DNA of 12,185 bases from Planctomycetota bacterium (GCA_027622795.1 JAQBZA010000060.1:1-12185); one strand, 5' to 3'. Numbered from the stretch's first letter, positions 1-7,257 are shown. Numbers and translations are program-made. The notes: generated by a model from the sequence alone, not told the origin.

Positions 1-120
1 AATCGCCACGGCGACCAAGAGTTCCGTCAGCGTGAACGCAGACCGGTCAATAGAAGCCCGCCCTGCCAGCTTTCGCGGGCTTTTTGTGGGAGCCGCGGTA
101 TGTGGCGGAGGAAGGTGCAT
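1..120 (-). CDS. Type IV prepilin / pseudopilin, N-terminal fragment (cut by window edge)
   Basis: Reading the minus strand from the ATG at 120 gives 40 open codons to the window edge. After a basic leader of about 28 residues comes RSA|FTLTELLVAVAI, a class III prepilin cleavage/methylation motif: Phe at +1, Glu at +5 (residue 33) and the start of a hydrophobic helix. Such subunits are cut by prepilin peptidase at the inner membrane and assembled into a pilus or pseudopilus. Position -1 is Ala rather than the usual Gly, a change some prepilin peptidases tolerate. The start lies 14 bases after the pilC stop codon. No other ATG, GTG or TTG lies in frame before the motif, and no clear Shine-Dalgarno is visible. 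The gene order (PilB, PilC, pilin) supports the call. The type of subunit (major or minor pilin, or GspG/H-like) cannot be told from this fragment. Confidence 0.8.
   Translation of the reverse strand, partial: MHLPPPHTAAPTKSPRKLAGRASIDRSAFTLTELLVAVAI
54..82. repeat. Inverted repeat AAGCCCGC / GCGGGCTT within the prepilin leader region
   Basis: AAGCCCGC at 54-61 and GCGGGCTT at 75-82 form a perfect 8-bp stem with a 13-base loop. Read on the plus strand, the right arm runs into T81-T85, so it resembles an intrinsic terminator. No plus-strand gene lies to its left in the window, and the element falls inside the coding leader of the minus-strand prepilin. The left part shares the exact 12-mer GAAGCCCGCCCT (53-64) with the pilB-pilC spacer (1478-1489). 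Its role is unknown. It could terminate antisense transcription or modulate pilin translation. Confidence 0.4.
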
Positions 121-134
121 AGTTTGACTATTGC

Positions 135-1463
135 TTACGTCAGGGTTTGGATCAGTTTGATGAGCGGCATGAAGAGGGCGATCACGATGAAGCCCACGGC
201 ACCGCCGAGGAAGACGATGAGCAACGGCTCCATCAAGCTCGTGAGGCTCTCCGTGAGCACCGCCACCTCCTCGTCGTACACGTCGGCCACCTTGTAGAGC
301 ATCGTGTCGAGCTCGCCCGACTCTTCGCCCACGTCGACCATGTTCACCACAAGGTCGTCGACCACCGGCTGCTTGTATTTCATCAGGTAAAGGAGCGCGC
401 CGGCCCCCGGCACCAGCAGCGTCCAGAAGAAGGCGGCGCCGATATTGAGCGGCGGCACGGAATACTCCTTCAGCGGCTTGGCGATCGCTTCACCATCGCG
501 AATCGACTCCGAGACCTTCGCAAACAGCCGCTCAAACATCATGTTGCCCGAGGTCTCCTTCGTGATGTTGAGCGCCTCGAGAATCGGCACACCCGACGCG
601 AGCAACGTGCCGAGCGTTCGCGCACTGCGGCTCATGATGTTTTTCTCGACCAGCTGGCCAAACACCACCACCTTCAGCGAAAAGAGATCCCAGCCCATCC
701 GGAAATATGGAATCTTGCAGAGCAGCTTGAGGAACAGCCGAAACGCGAACGGAATCGCCGGAATCAAATACCAGTAGGCCGCCACCCAGTTGGAGATGTC
801 GATGAGGATCTGGGTCATCGCCGGCAGTTCCGTGCCGAAGTCGTCAAACATCTTTTTGAACTGCGGCACGATCTTCAGCATGATGAACGTGAGGATGCCG
901 ACGGCCACGCTCACCACCACCACCGGATAGACCATCGCCCCCTTCACCTTCCGCTTGAGCGACTGGGCCCGCTCCATAAACTCGGAAAGCCGACGGAGAA
1001 TCACTTCCAGGGCACCGGCCGTCTCGCCGGCCCGGATCATGTTGCAGTAGAGCCGGTCAAATGCCTTCGGGCTCTTGCTCATCGCCTCCGAGAGCGTGGC
1101 TCCGCCCTCGATCTCGTCGGTGACGTCGAGGAGGGCATTTTTCAGGGGGCCGGGCTTCTGCATCTCCGCGAGCACCTTGAGGCTCCGCATGATCGGCAGG
1201 CCGGCATCCTGGAGGATCGAAAGCTGACGGGTGAAGAGCGTGACGTCTTTCGTCTTGGCCGAGCCGAGGGCAAACGAACGGCCATTCTTCTTCTTGGCGG
1301 CGGCGCCCTTCCCCTTGGCAGCCTTGGCCACCTTGAGCTTGGTCACCATGTAGCCCATCTGCCGGATCGTCGTCTGGGCTTCAGCCTCCGTCGGCGCCTC
1401 GATGACGTCGCGGATTTCCTTGCCGGTGGTCGCGTCGATGGCTTCGAATTGAAAGGTTGGCAT
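135..1463 (-). CDS. pilC: Type IV pilus / type II secretion inner-membrane platform protein (PilC/GspF family)
   Basis: This is a 442-residue polytopic protein that anchors the assembly ATPase at the inner membrane. Two T2SSF helical domains are visible. The first spans about residues 72-200, with FTRQLSILQDAGLP near the start and a membrane helix at about 178-198. The second spans about 277-435, with the family signature VGEESGELD at 378-386 and a final membrane helix at about 412-432. A further membrane segment lies around 225-247. A Lys/Ala-rich linker (about 45-62) follows the N-terminal domain. The second domain carries an unusual insertion at about 338-371, including the hydrophobic stretch IGAAFFWTLLVPGAGALLYL, between the GEAIAKPL and VVNMVDVGEES blocks that are normally close together. 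The protein is therefore somewhat longer than typical PilC. The gene starts 29 bases after the pilB stop and runs directly into the prepilin gene. GspF and PilC cannot be told apart from sequence alone. Confidence 0.93.
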   Translation of the reverse strand: MPTFQFEAIDATTGKEIRDVIEAPTEAEAQTTIRQMGYMVTKLKVAKAAKGKGAAAKKKNGRSFALGSAKTKDVTLFTRQLSILQDAGLPIMRSLKVLAEMQKPGPLKNALLDVTDEIEGGATLSEAMSKSPKAFDRLYCNMIRAGETAGALEVILRRLSEFMERAQSLKRKVKGAMVYPVVVVSVAVGILTFIMLKIVPQFKKMFDDFGTELPAMTQILIDISNWVAAYWYLIPAIPFAFRLFLKLLCKIPYFRMGWDLFSLKVVVFGQLVEKNIMSRSARTLGTLLASGVPILEALNITKETSGNMMFERLFAKVSESIRDGEAIAKPLKEYSVPPLNIGAAFFWTLLVPGAGALLYLMKYKQPVVDDLVVNMVDVGEESGELDTMLYKVADVYDEEVAVLTESLTSLMEPLLIVFLGGAVGFIVIALFMPLIKLIQTLT

Positions 1464-1472
1464 CGCTGTGAC

Positions 1473-1488
1473 GGGCGGAAGCCCGCCC
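1473..1488 (-). promoter_or_regulatory. Hairpin in the pilB-pilC spacer
   Basis: In the minus-strand transcript, GGGCGG, loop GCTT and CCGCCC form a perfect 6-bp GC stem in the 29-base spacer between the pilB stop and the pilC ATG. No recognisable Shine-Dalgarno is present between the hairpin and the start codon. The hairpin may affect translation of pilC or the processing or stability of the mRNA; this is an inference from structure only. Confidence 0.45.
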
Positions 1489-1492
1489 TTGT

Positions 1493-3202
1493 TTAGGCTT
1501 CGAGGATGGTTTCGCGGATCACTTCATCGGCCGTTGTGTTACCCAGAAACATGTTTCGCATGCCGGAGTCGCGGAGGGTGACCATGCCGTGTTTGCGGGC
1601 CAGGTCGCGGATCTCCTCGGTGGAGGCGTTGCGGGCCACAAGCTCCCGAATCTCGTCGTTCATCACCATGAACTCGTAGAGCCCCAGCCGGCCCTTGTAG
1701 CCCGTGCCGCGGCAGGTATCGCAGCCCTTGCCGCGATAAAACTTCTTGCCGACCACTTCATCGCTGGTGAGCTCGAGATCGGCCAGCATGTCGGCATCGG
1801 GCAGGATCTCCTCCTTGCAGCGGGAGCAGATCCGCCGCACGAGCCGCTGCGCCATGATCGCCTCGACGGTGGCCGTGATCAGAAACGGCGGCACGCCCAT
1901 GTCACGGAGCCGGGTGATCGTGGAGGGCGCGTCGTTGGTGTGGAGCGTGGAAAACACCATGTGGCCCGTCAGCGACGCCTGGACGGCGATCTCGGCCGTC
2001 TCCGTGTCGCGGATCTCACCCACGAGGATGCGGTCGGGATCCTGCCGGAGGATTGCCCGCAGGGCCGCTGCAAACGTCACACCGATGTCGGAATCGATCG
2101 GCACCTGCACGATCCCGTCGATGTCGTATTCCACGGGGTCCTCCGTGGTGATCAGCTTCTCTTCGATGTCGTTGAGTTCGCTGAGGGCCGAATAGAGTGT
2201 GGTGGTCTTGCCTGAGCCCGTGGGGCCGGTGACGAGAATGATGCCGTTGGGCCGATAAATCATCTCGCGAAACTTGGCGAGGATGTCTGCATCCATGCCC
2301 AGCTTTTCGAGATTGAGAGACACCACGCCGCGGTCGAGCACCCGCATCACCACGCTCTCACCAAACAGTGTCGGCAGCACGCTCACGCGAAACTCGACCG
2401 GATTGCCGCCCGACATCAATTCGATCCGACCATCCTGCGGCAGCCGCCGCTCGGCAATGTCGAGATTGGAGAGCACCTTGATGCGTGTCGTGATCGCAAA
2501 CGAGAGGTGGGGCGAGGGATCGGGAATCTCCTGCAACACGCCGTCGGCCTTGATCCGAATCCGAAACTTGTCTTCAAAGGGCTCGAAGTGGATGTCGCTG
2601 GCGTTTTCCTTCACGGCCATCAGGAGCACCATGTTGAGCAACTTCCGCACCGGCGCGCTTTCGGCAAGCGCCTCCGCACTGGCGATGTCCATTTTCTCGA
2701 CATCGATGTTGGCGGCGGCCTTGAGGTCGGCATCGGAATCGGCCTGCTCGATGAGGCCGAGAATGCTGTCTTCGTCTTCGAAGTTTTTCTTGACGAACTT
2801 GGAAATCTCGGTCTCGGTGGCCACCACCACCCGCACGTTGAGGCCGAGGAGCACCTTCAATTCGTCGGCGATGTGGAGCTTCTGGGGCTCATAACTGGCG
2901 ATCGTGAGCGTGTCACCTGTCAGATCGATCGGCACGATCCGATAGAGTTGGGCCATCGTGTTGCTGACGAGTTGGAGCACTTCCTGCGGGATCTTGCGAC
3001 CCTCGAGCGAGATGAATTCGGTGTTCCACTGCTCGGCAAGGGCCTCGCCAAGCTGCTCGTCGGAGAAATACTCGGGCTGGAGCCCGATCTGGCCAAGGAG
3101 TTGGCCGTCGCGGGTCTTCTGCTCTTCGAGCAAGGTCTCCAGCTTCATCTCGTCGACGAGGCCGAGGTCGAGCAGAATTTGACCGAGTTTTTTGAGTGCC
3201 AT
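1493..3202 (-). CDS. pilB: Type IV pilus assembly / type II secretion hexameric ATPase (PilB/GspE family), copy 1
   Basis: This 569-residue cytoplasmic ATPase should power pilin extension through the PilC platform. An N-terminal MshEN/T2SSE_N-like region (about 1-140) is followed by an acidic linker and the ATPase core. Seen directly are ASDIHFEPFEDKFRIR (201-216), Walker A GPTGSGKT (326-333), the Asp box ITTEDPVEY (351-359), RQDPDRILVGEIRD (386-399) holding Walker B with the catalytic Glu, and the His box TGHMVFSTLHT (412-422). A tetracysteine zinc site, C459/C462 and C494/C497, is of the kind found in GspE and PilB. All key residues are intact and the length is normal. The gene lies 38 bases after pilT and 29 bases before pilC, so it is probably the partner of that PilC. 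The upstream Shine-Dalgarno is weak (only GGAT near the start). Confidence 0.94.
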   Translation of the reverse strand: MALKKLGQILLDLGLVDEMKLETLLEEQKTRDGQLLGQIGLQPEYFSDEQLGEALAEQWNTEFISLEGRKIPQEVLQLVSNTMAQLYRIVPIDLTGDTLTIASYEPQKLHIADELKVLLGLNVRVVVATETEISKFVKKNFEDEDSILGLIEQADSDADLKAAANIDVEKMDIASAEALAESAPVRKLLNMVLLMAVKENASDIHFEPFEDKFRIRIKADGVLQEIPDPSPHLSFAITTRIKVLSNLDIAERRLPQDGRIELMSGGNPVEFRVSVLPTLFGESVVMRVLDRGVVSLNLEKLGMDADILAKFREMIYRPNGIILVTGPTGSGKTTTLYSALSELNDIEEKLITTEDPVEYDIDGIVQVPIDSDIGVTFAAALRAILRQDPDRILVGEIRDTETAEIAVQASLTGHMVFSTLHTNDAPSTITRLRDMGVPPFLITATVEAIMAQRLVRRICSRCKEEILPDADMLADLELTSDEVVGKKFYRGKGCDTCRGTGYKGRLGLYEFMVMNDEIRELVARNASTEEIRDLARKHGMVTLRDSGMRNMFLGNTTADEVIRETILEA

Positions 3203-3212
3203 GATGGATCCG

Positions 3213-3228
3213 ACAGGCAGAGGCCTGC
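3213..3228 (-). promoter_or_regulatory. Hairpin in the pilT-pilB spacer
   Basis: In the minus-strand transcript, GCAGGC, loop CTCT and GCCTGT pair over 6 bp (the outermost pair is G-U) inside the 38-base pilT-pilB spacer. The design matches the hairpin in the next spacer: a 6-bp GC stem, a 4-base loop rich in pyrimidines, and a downstream GTC. It may be a small dispersed repeat or an mRNA processing or translation element. Function is not demonstrated. Confidence 0.45.
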
Positions 3229-3240
3229 ATTACGGGTGCT

Positions 3241-4800
3241 TCAATCCTTGTCTTTCCGAGACCGATCCTCGGGCGAATCGTAAATCCCCTGCTTGGCGTT
3301 TTCGATGCGGGCGGCGAGGTCGGCCGGGTTGGCGCACTTGGCCAGCACGTCCTGCTCCGAAACCTTCTTCTCGTTCCAGTGCTTGAAGAGGCAGTCGTCG
3401 AGCAACTGCATCCCGAGCTTGGCACCGGTTTGAATCGCCGAGTTGATACGGAATGTCTTGTTTTCGCGGATCAGGTTGCCGATCGCCGACGTGCAGACCA
3501 GGATCTCGTAGGCCGCCACGCGACCACCGCCGATCTTGGGCAACAGCGTCTGCGACACGACGCCGATGATCGCGGTGGAGAGCTGCGTGCGGACCTGCTC
3601 TTGCTGGTTGGTCGGAAAGGCGTCGATGATGCGGTTGACCGTGCCCTGGGCGCCGGTGGTGTGGAGCGTGCCAAACACCACGTGACCCGTTTCGGCCGCT
3701 GAGATCGCCGCCTCGATCGTTTCGAGGTCGCGAAGTTCGCCGACGAGAATGATGTCGGGGTCTTGCCGGAGGGCCCGCCGCAGGGCCTCCGAGAAACTCG
3801 GCACGTCGGTGCCGATCTCCCGTTGGTTCACCGTGCTCTTTTTGGAGTAGTGATAAAACTCGATCGGATCTTCGATCGTGATGATGTGGTGTTCGAAATT
3901 TGAGTTGAGATGGTCGATCAGGGCGGCCAGCGTGGTGGACTTCCCGGAGCCCGTCGGGCCGGTCACGAGAAACAGACCACGGGGCCGCTCCACCATCTGC
4001 TTCACGACCGCCGGCACTCCCAGCTGCTCGCACGTGAGCAACTTCGTGGGAATCTGCCGCAGCACCATCGCGATCGTGCCACGCTGCTTGAACACGCTCA
4101 CGCGGAAGCGGGCCATCGTGCCAAAGGCAAATCCGAAGTCGGAGCCGCCCTTTTCGGCGATTTCGAGCTGGCACCGCTCTGGCGTGATCGCCTTCATAAG
4201 GCCGTTGGTGTCGTCGCCCGTGAGCACCTTCGTCTTCTGCGGCTTCATGTGGCCGTCGATGCGGAACACCGGAGGCAGCCCGGCCGTGATATGAATGTCG
4301 CTCACACCATTTTTCACCGCGGCGGTCAGGAGCTTGTCGATGAGAATCGTGCCCTCGGCCGCCTTGGGCAGGGCAAACGTTTCACCATGGCCTCCTTCGA
4401 CGGCGGCTGCCGCTGGTTTTTCGTCTTCCTGAATGTCCAGTTCGAGCGGCATGTCGGCCGCCGGGGAAGCGTCGGCTGCCGGCTCGGCGGCCCGCGGGGC
4501 CTGCTTGAGCACCAGCACCTTCGTGCCCTGCACGTCGTGAAGCCCGCAGGCAAAGTTGCCAAATGATGACTCGTAGTCGAAGGCCGTCGGCGAGGCGTCT
4601 GGCGGCATGATCGCAGCCGCCATGCCCTCGACCTCGTCGGCGGCAATGGCACGGGTCTTCAGCGGAGTGAGCTTGTCGTTGATCCGCAGCATCGGGGAGG
4701 CACCACCCGACATCCGCAACTCAGTGGCGCCGTTATCGACAGCGACCTTGAGAAGCTTTTCAACCTGACCAAGCAGTTGCGAAGAAGCAGCCGTGCTCAT
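3241..4800 (-). CDS. pilT: PilT-type twitching/retraction ATPase with an extra N-terminal PAS-like domain
   Basis: This 519-residue protein is well above the roughly 340-380 residues of typical PilT. Residues about 146-519 form a complete PilT: a PAS-like N2 domain (155-240), Walker A GPTGSGKS (281-288), Asp box ITIEDPIEF (307-315), RQDPDIILVGELRD (345-358) with the PilT-style GELRD Walker B, and His box TGHVVFGTLHT (371-381). The C-terminal SAIGNLIRE (438-446) corresponds to the AIRNLIRE motif of PilT, with Gly replacing Arg. Residues 14-100 look like a second, diverged copy of the N2 domain (LLKVAVDNGATELRM versus LLTAAVKNGVSDIHI). An Ala/Pro/Glu-rich linker at about 101-146 joins the two. 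The expected role is ATP-driven disassembly of the pilus at the inner membrane. The start is fixed by an in-frame stop just upstream and a GGGGGA Shine-Dalgarno 7 bases before the ATG. It heads the pilT-pilB-pilC-prepilin cluster. Confidence 0.92.
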   Translation of the reverse strand: MSTAASSQLLGQVEKLLKVAVDNGATELRMSGGASPMLRINDKLTPLKTRAIAADEVEGMAAAIMPPDASPTAFDYESSFGNFACGLHDVQGTKVLVLKQAPRAAEPAADASPAADMPLELDIQEDEKPAAAAVEGGHGETFALPKAAEGTILIDKLLTAAVKNGVSDIHITAGLPPVFRIDGHMKPQKTKVLTGDDTNGLMKAITPERCQLEIAEKGGSDFGFAFGTMARFRVSVFKQRGTIAMVLRQIPTKLLTCEQLGVPAVVKQMVERPRGLFLVTGPTGSGKSTTLAALIDHLNSNFEHHIITIEDPIEFYHYSKKSTVNQREIGTDVPSFSEALRRALRQDPDIILVGELRDLETIEAAISAAETGHVVFGTLHTTGAQGTVNRIIDAFPTNQQEQVRTQLSTAIIGVVSQTLLPKIGGGRVAAYEILVCTSAIGNLIRENKTFRINSAIQTGAKLGMQLLDDCLFKHWNEKKVSEQDVLAKCANPADLAARIENAKQGIYDSPEDRSRKDKD

Positions 4801-5165
4801 GCGTCATTCCCCCGGAAACGGGTCACCATGGTTCGTGCAACAGTGCGTGCAGCCACCTGCATCCAATCATATTCTGCCGGAGATGGCCGAGCGCGCACAG
4901 GCGCGAGCCATGAGGCGGCGAATCTCCCGACCGGGAGGCGATTGTGAGGAGATGGAAAGCGGCACACTGCCAGAGGGAACCGGGATCGGCCAGCGGGCCC
5001 CTGACAGCCGCTGACCATGATCCCTTTCCCTATTATTGGCAGGTTTCCAGAAAAAATCCCGAAAAATGTCGCCTGCCTGTCCCCCGCATCGCAAAAACGG
5101 GCCCGGCGACCGCTGGGAGCCGCTGCTGTGCTGTTGCTCCGCCCCGCCTCCGAACGCAGACGGGC
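4801..5165. other. 365-bp non-coding gap between the first pilB and pilT
   Basis: No convincing gene is seen here. The short open frames lack recognisable domains and overlap one another. Palindromes are present: CAGCGG (4991-4996) with CCGCTG (5008-5013), and CTCCC (4924-4928) with GGGAG (4933-4937), which could be operator-like. Downstream of the first pilB stop on the minus strand there are T-tracts: five T's after a GC-rich stretch near 5095-5105, and two more at about 5049-5070. The possible stems before them are weak, so an intrinsic terminator is only a possibility. The gap probably holds the end of the rsmD-cupin-pilB transcript and the promoter of pilT, but no sigma70-like box pair stands out. 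Confidence 0.5.
4808..4822 (-). promoter_or_regulatory. pilT ribosome binding site overlapped by a small hairpin
   Basis: On the minus strand the sequence GGGGGA at 4813-4808 lies 7 bases before the pilT ATG and is the best Shine-Dalgarno in this cluster. Just upstream, CCCG, loop TTTC and CGGG (4822-4811) can pair, which would bury the first three G residues of the site. This could tune pilT translation. The 4-bp stem is short, so the effect may be small. Confidence 0.4.
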
Positions 5166-6878
5166 TCAGTCTTCGACTCTCTTCGCCACGCGAAAAACCT
5201 CGTCGAGCGTGGTGGTGCCTTCCAACGCCTTGCGAACACCGTCGTTGAACATCACCGTCATGCCGCCCGCGACTGCCGCCCGCCGGATCTCCTGCGTCGG
5301 GGCTCCCTGGAAGGCGAGTTCCCGGATCTTGCCGTTCATCACCATCAGCTCAAAGATGCCCTGCCGGCCCTTGTAGCCCTTCTTCTGACACTGGTTGCAG
5401 CCGCGGCCCTTCATGAAGTTTGCGGTCTTCAACTGTTCCTCAGTGATGCCGGCCGCCTCGAGCTGCACATCTGACGGCTGAAAGGGCTGCCGGCACTTGG
5501 GACAGTTGAGGCGAATGAGCCGCTGGGCCAAAACCGCGATCACGCTGGAGGCCACCAGATAGGCGGGCACCCCCATGTCAATCATCCGCGTGACGGCGCT
5601 GGGGGCGTCGTTGGTATGTAGCGTGCTGAAGACAAGGTGGCCCGTCAGCGAAGCCTGGATGCCCATCTGCGCGGTTTCTGTATCGCGCATCTCGCCCACC
5701 AGGATCACGTTCGGAGCCTGCCGGAGCATCGCCTTGATGACGCGGGCAAAGTCGAGGCCGATCTGGTGCTTGATCTCCACCTGGTTGATGCCGGTGAGGT
5801 AATATTCCACCGGATCTTCCGCAGTGATGATCTTGGTATCGGGCTTGTTGAGTTCGTTGAGCGCCGCGTAGAGCGTGGTCGTTTTGCCTGAGCCGGTTGG
5901 GCCCGTGACAAGAATGATGCCGTTGGGCCGCTTGATCAGATTCTTGAACTGGCGAAAGTCCTTCTCCGAAAGCCCCAGTTGGCGGACGCCCACCTTGATG
6001 TTGTCTTTGTCGAGCACCCGCATCACGACCGACTGGCCGTGGTTGGTGGGAAGCACGCTCACGCGAAGGTCGTATTGCTTCCCTTCTGCGGAGGTCACCT
6101 GGATTCGACCGTCTTGCGGCCGCCGCCGCTCGGCGATATCGAGCTTGGAAAGAATCTTGATGCGGGAGAGGATCGCCCCCAGCAGCCGTCGGGGTGGGCT
6201 GTCGCGTTCCACCAGGCGGCCGTCGATTCGATACCGCACCCGCACCCGATCCTCGAAGGGCTCAATGTGGATGTCGCTGGCCTTCAGCTCCATCGCCTCG
6301 GAAATGATGAGGCTTACGAGCCTCACCACCGGGGCATCAGACGTGTCTTCCACCGCCTCCTTGCGGGCCTGCTCCTCGACCGTCGTTTCGGTGAAGTCGA
6401 TGGCAGTATTGGTGAACTCCTGGAGCATCGAGTCGGCACTCTCGCCGTCCATGATGCCGTAGTGGCGATTGATCGCCTCCACGATCTGATCGCGGGGGGC
6501 GACGGCAAGTTCGACGTTGGCGTTGAGGATGAACCGGAGCTTTTCCTGAATGTCGAGGTCGGTGGGGTCGCTGGTGACGATCCGCAGGGAGTCGCCCTCT
6601 GACTCGATGGGAAAGATCGAGTTTTCGCGGGCCACGCTTTCGGGCAGCCGATCAACGATGTTTTGCGGGACGTCGATGTCGGCCACGTCGACGTAAGTGA
6701 GGCGATGGGCCCGCGCCAGCGCCCGCATCACCGCATCGCTCTGGGCGTAGCCGAGTCGGAGCACTTCCTCGTGGAGTTGCTTACCCGACGAAGTCGCAGC
6801 CTTGACCGCGTCGGCCAACTGGGCATCGCTCAGGATGCCGTCGTCGAGAAGGATCGTGGAAAAGGTGTCTGCAGCCAT
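5166..6878 (-). CDS. Type IV pilus assembly / type II secretion ATPase (PilB/GspE family), copy 2
   Basis: This 570-residue paralogue aligns with the other PilB (569 residues) almost position for position. It has an N-terminal MshEN-like region (about 1-140) and ASDIHIEPFEDRVRVRYRID (200-219). Walker A GPTGSGKT is at 326-333, Asp box ITAEDPVEY at 351-359, Walker B VILVGEMRD at 391-399, His box TGHLVFSTLHT at 412-422, and zinc cysteines at C459/C462 and C494/C497. The strongly conserved RQDPD before Walker B reads RQAPN (386-390), so two acidic residues are lost while the catalytic Glu396 stays. It is presumably an assembly ATPase of the same or a second pilus/secretion machine. It starts 11 bases after the cupin stop with no visible Shine-Dalgarno, which suggests translational coupling. 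A role as a regulatory or specialised partner of the other PilB is possible but unproven. Confidence 0.92.
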   Translation of the reverse strand: MAADTFSTILLDDGILSDAQLADAVKAATSSGKQLHEEVLRLGYAQSDAVMRALARAHRLTYVDVADIDVPQNIVDRLPESVARENSIFPIESEGDSLRIVTSDPTDLDIQEKLRFILNANVELAVAPRDQIVEAINRHYGIMDGESADSMLQEFTNTAIDFTETTVEEQARKEAVEDTSDAPVVRLVSLIISEAMELKASDIHIEPFEDRVRVRYRIDGRLVERDSPPRRLLGAILSRIKILSKLDIAERRRPQDGRIQVTSAEGKQYDLRVSVLPTNHGQSVVMRVLDKDNIKVGVRQLGLSEKDFRQFKNLIKRPNGIILVTGPTGSGKTTTLYAALNELNKPDTKIITAEDPVEYYLTGINQVEIKHQIGLDFARVIKAMLRQAPNVILVGEMRDTETAQMGIQASLTGHLVFSTLHTNDAPSAVTRMIDMGVPAYLVASSVIAVLAQRLIRLNCPKCRQPFQPSDVQLEAAGITEEQLKTANFMKGRGCNQCQKKGYKGRQGIFELMVMNGKIRELAFQGAPTQEIRRAAVAGGMTVMFNDGVRKALEGTTTLDEVFRVAKRVED

Positions 6879-6889
6879 GCGCGGAAAAA

Positions 6890-7249
6890 TTATTCGAGAA
6901 AAGTATCCCCATGTTCATACCCCGGAGCACAGGTGCACAAAAACACCAACTCCTCCGAGCCCGTGTTTTCAATCGTATGCCGCTGGCCGGGGGGAATGGC
7001 AATCGCGTCGCCGGGGCCGACGGGGCGGGCCTCATTGCCGAGCGTCATCAGGGCGGTGCCCGAGAGGATGTAGTAGATCTCCTCGGTCACCTTGTGATGG
7101 TGGGGGATGGTCGCCTTGCCGACGGGCAGTCGGGCTTCGGCCAGGCTCTGGTTGCGAATTGCCGAATTGCGGTGCGCCATCAGCTCACGAATGGTCGAAC
7201 CATCGACCGTGGTGAAGGGAGCCGCGTCGCGATGATTGATGACATCCAT
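6890..7249 (-). CDS. Small single-domain cupin (metal-binding beta-barrel protein)
   Basis: With the start at 7249 the product has 119 residues. Both cupin motifs are visible. Motif 1 is GKATIPHHHKVTEEIYYILSG, giving two or three His and a Glu as metal ligands. Motif 2 is GDAIAIPPGQRHTIENTG, which fits the G-X5-P-X-G-X2-H-X3-N pattern exactly and supplies the last His. Proteins of this kind bind Mn, Fe, Zn or Ni and act as isomerases, dioxygenases or small-molecule sensors; the substrate cannot be read from the sequence. The ATG at 7249 is chosen over an earlier possible start because GAGGG lies just upstream, overlapping the rsmD stop codon, and because the earlier residues look like non-coding extension. 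It sits between rsmD and a pilB paralogue with gaps of 8 and 11 bases, so the three are probably co-transcribed. No link to pilus function is known to me. Confidence 0.88.
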   Translation of the reverse strand: MDVINHRDAAPFTTVDGSTIRELMAHRNSAIRNQSLAEARLPVGKATIPHHHKVTEEIYYILSGTALMTLGNEARPVGPGDAIAIPPGQRHTIENTGSEELVFLCTCAPGYEHGDTFLE

Positions 7250-7257
7250 AACCACCC

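Noticed and set aside
147..1496. A 449-codon open frame on the plus strand opposite pilC
   Set aside because: It is rich in His, Arg, Glu and Leu as expected from the antisense of a GC-biased gene. It has no domain, while the minus strand encodes a complete PilC.
3230..4174. A 314-codon minus-strand frame overlapping pilT in another frame
   Set aside because: Its composition is dominated by Arg, Gly, Pro and His, and it shifts against an intact PilT with all ATPase motifs; it is a shadow frame.
4797..5018. Short open frames in the gap upstream of pilT
   Set aside because: They are 73-75 codons, overlap on both strands, have no Shine-Dalgarno or domain, and fit chance in GC-rich DNA.
5093..5130. 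An intrinsic terminator after the first pilB-like gene
   Set aside because: A run of five T's follows GC-rich sequence, but the stem needs bulges and mismatches, so it is only mentioned within the gap description.
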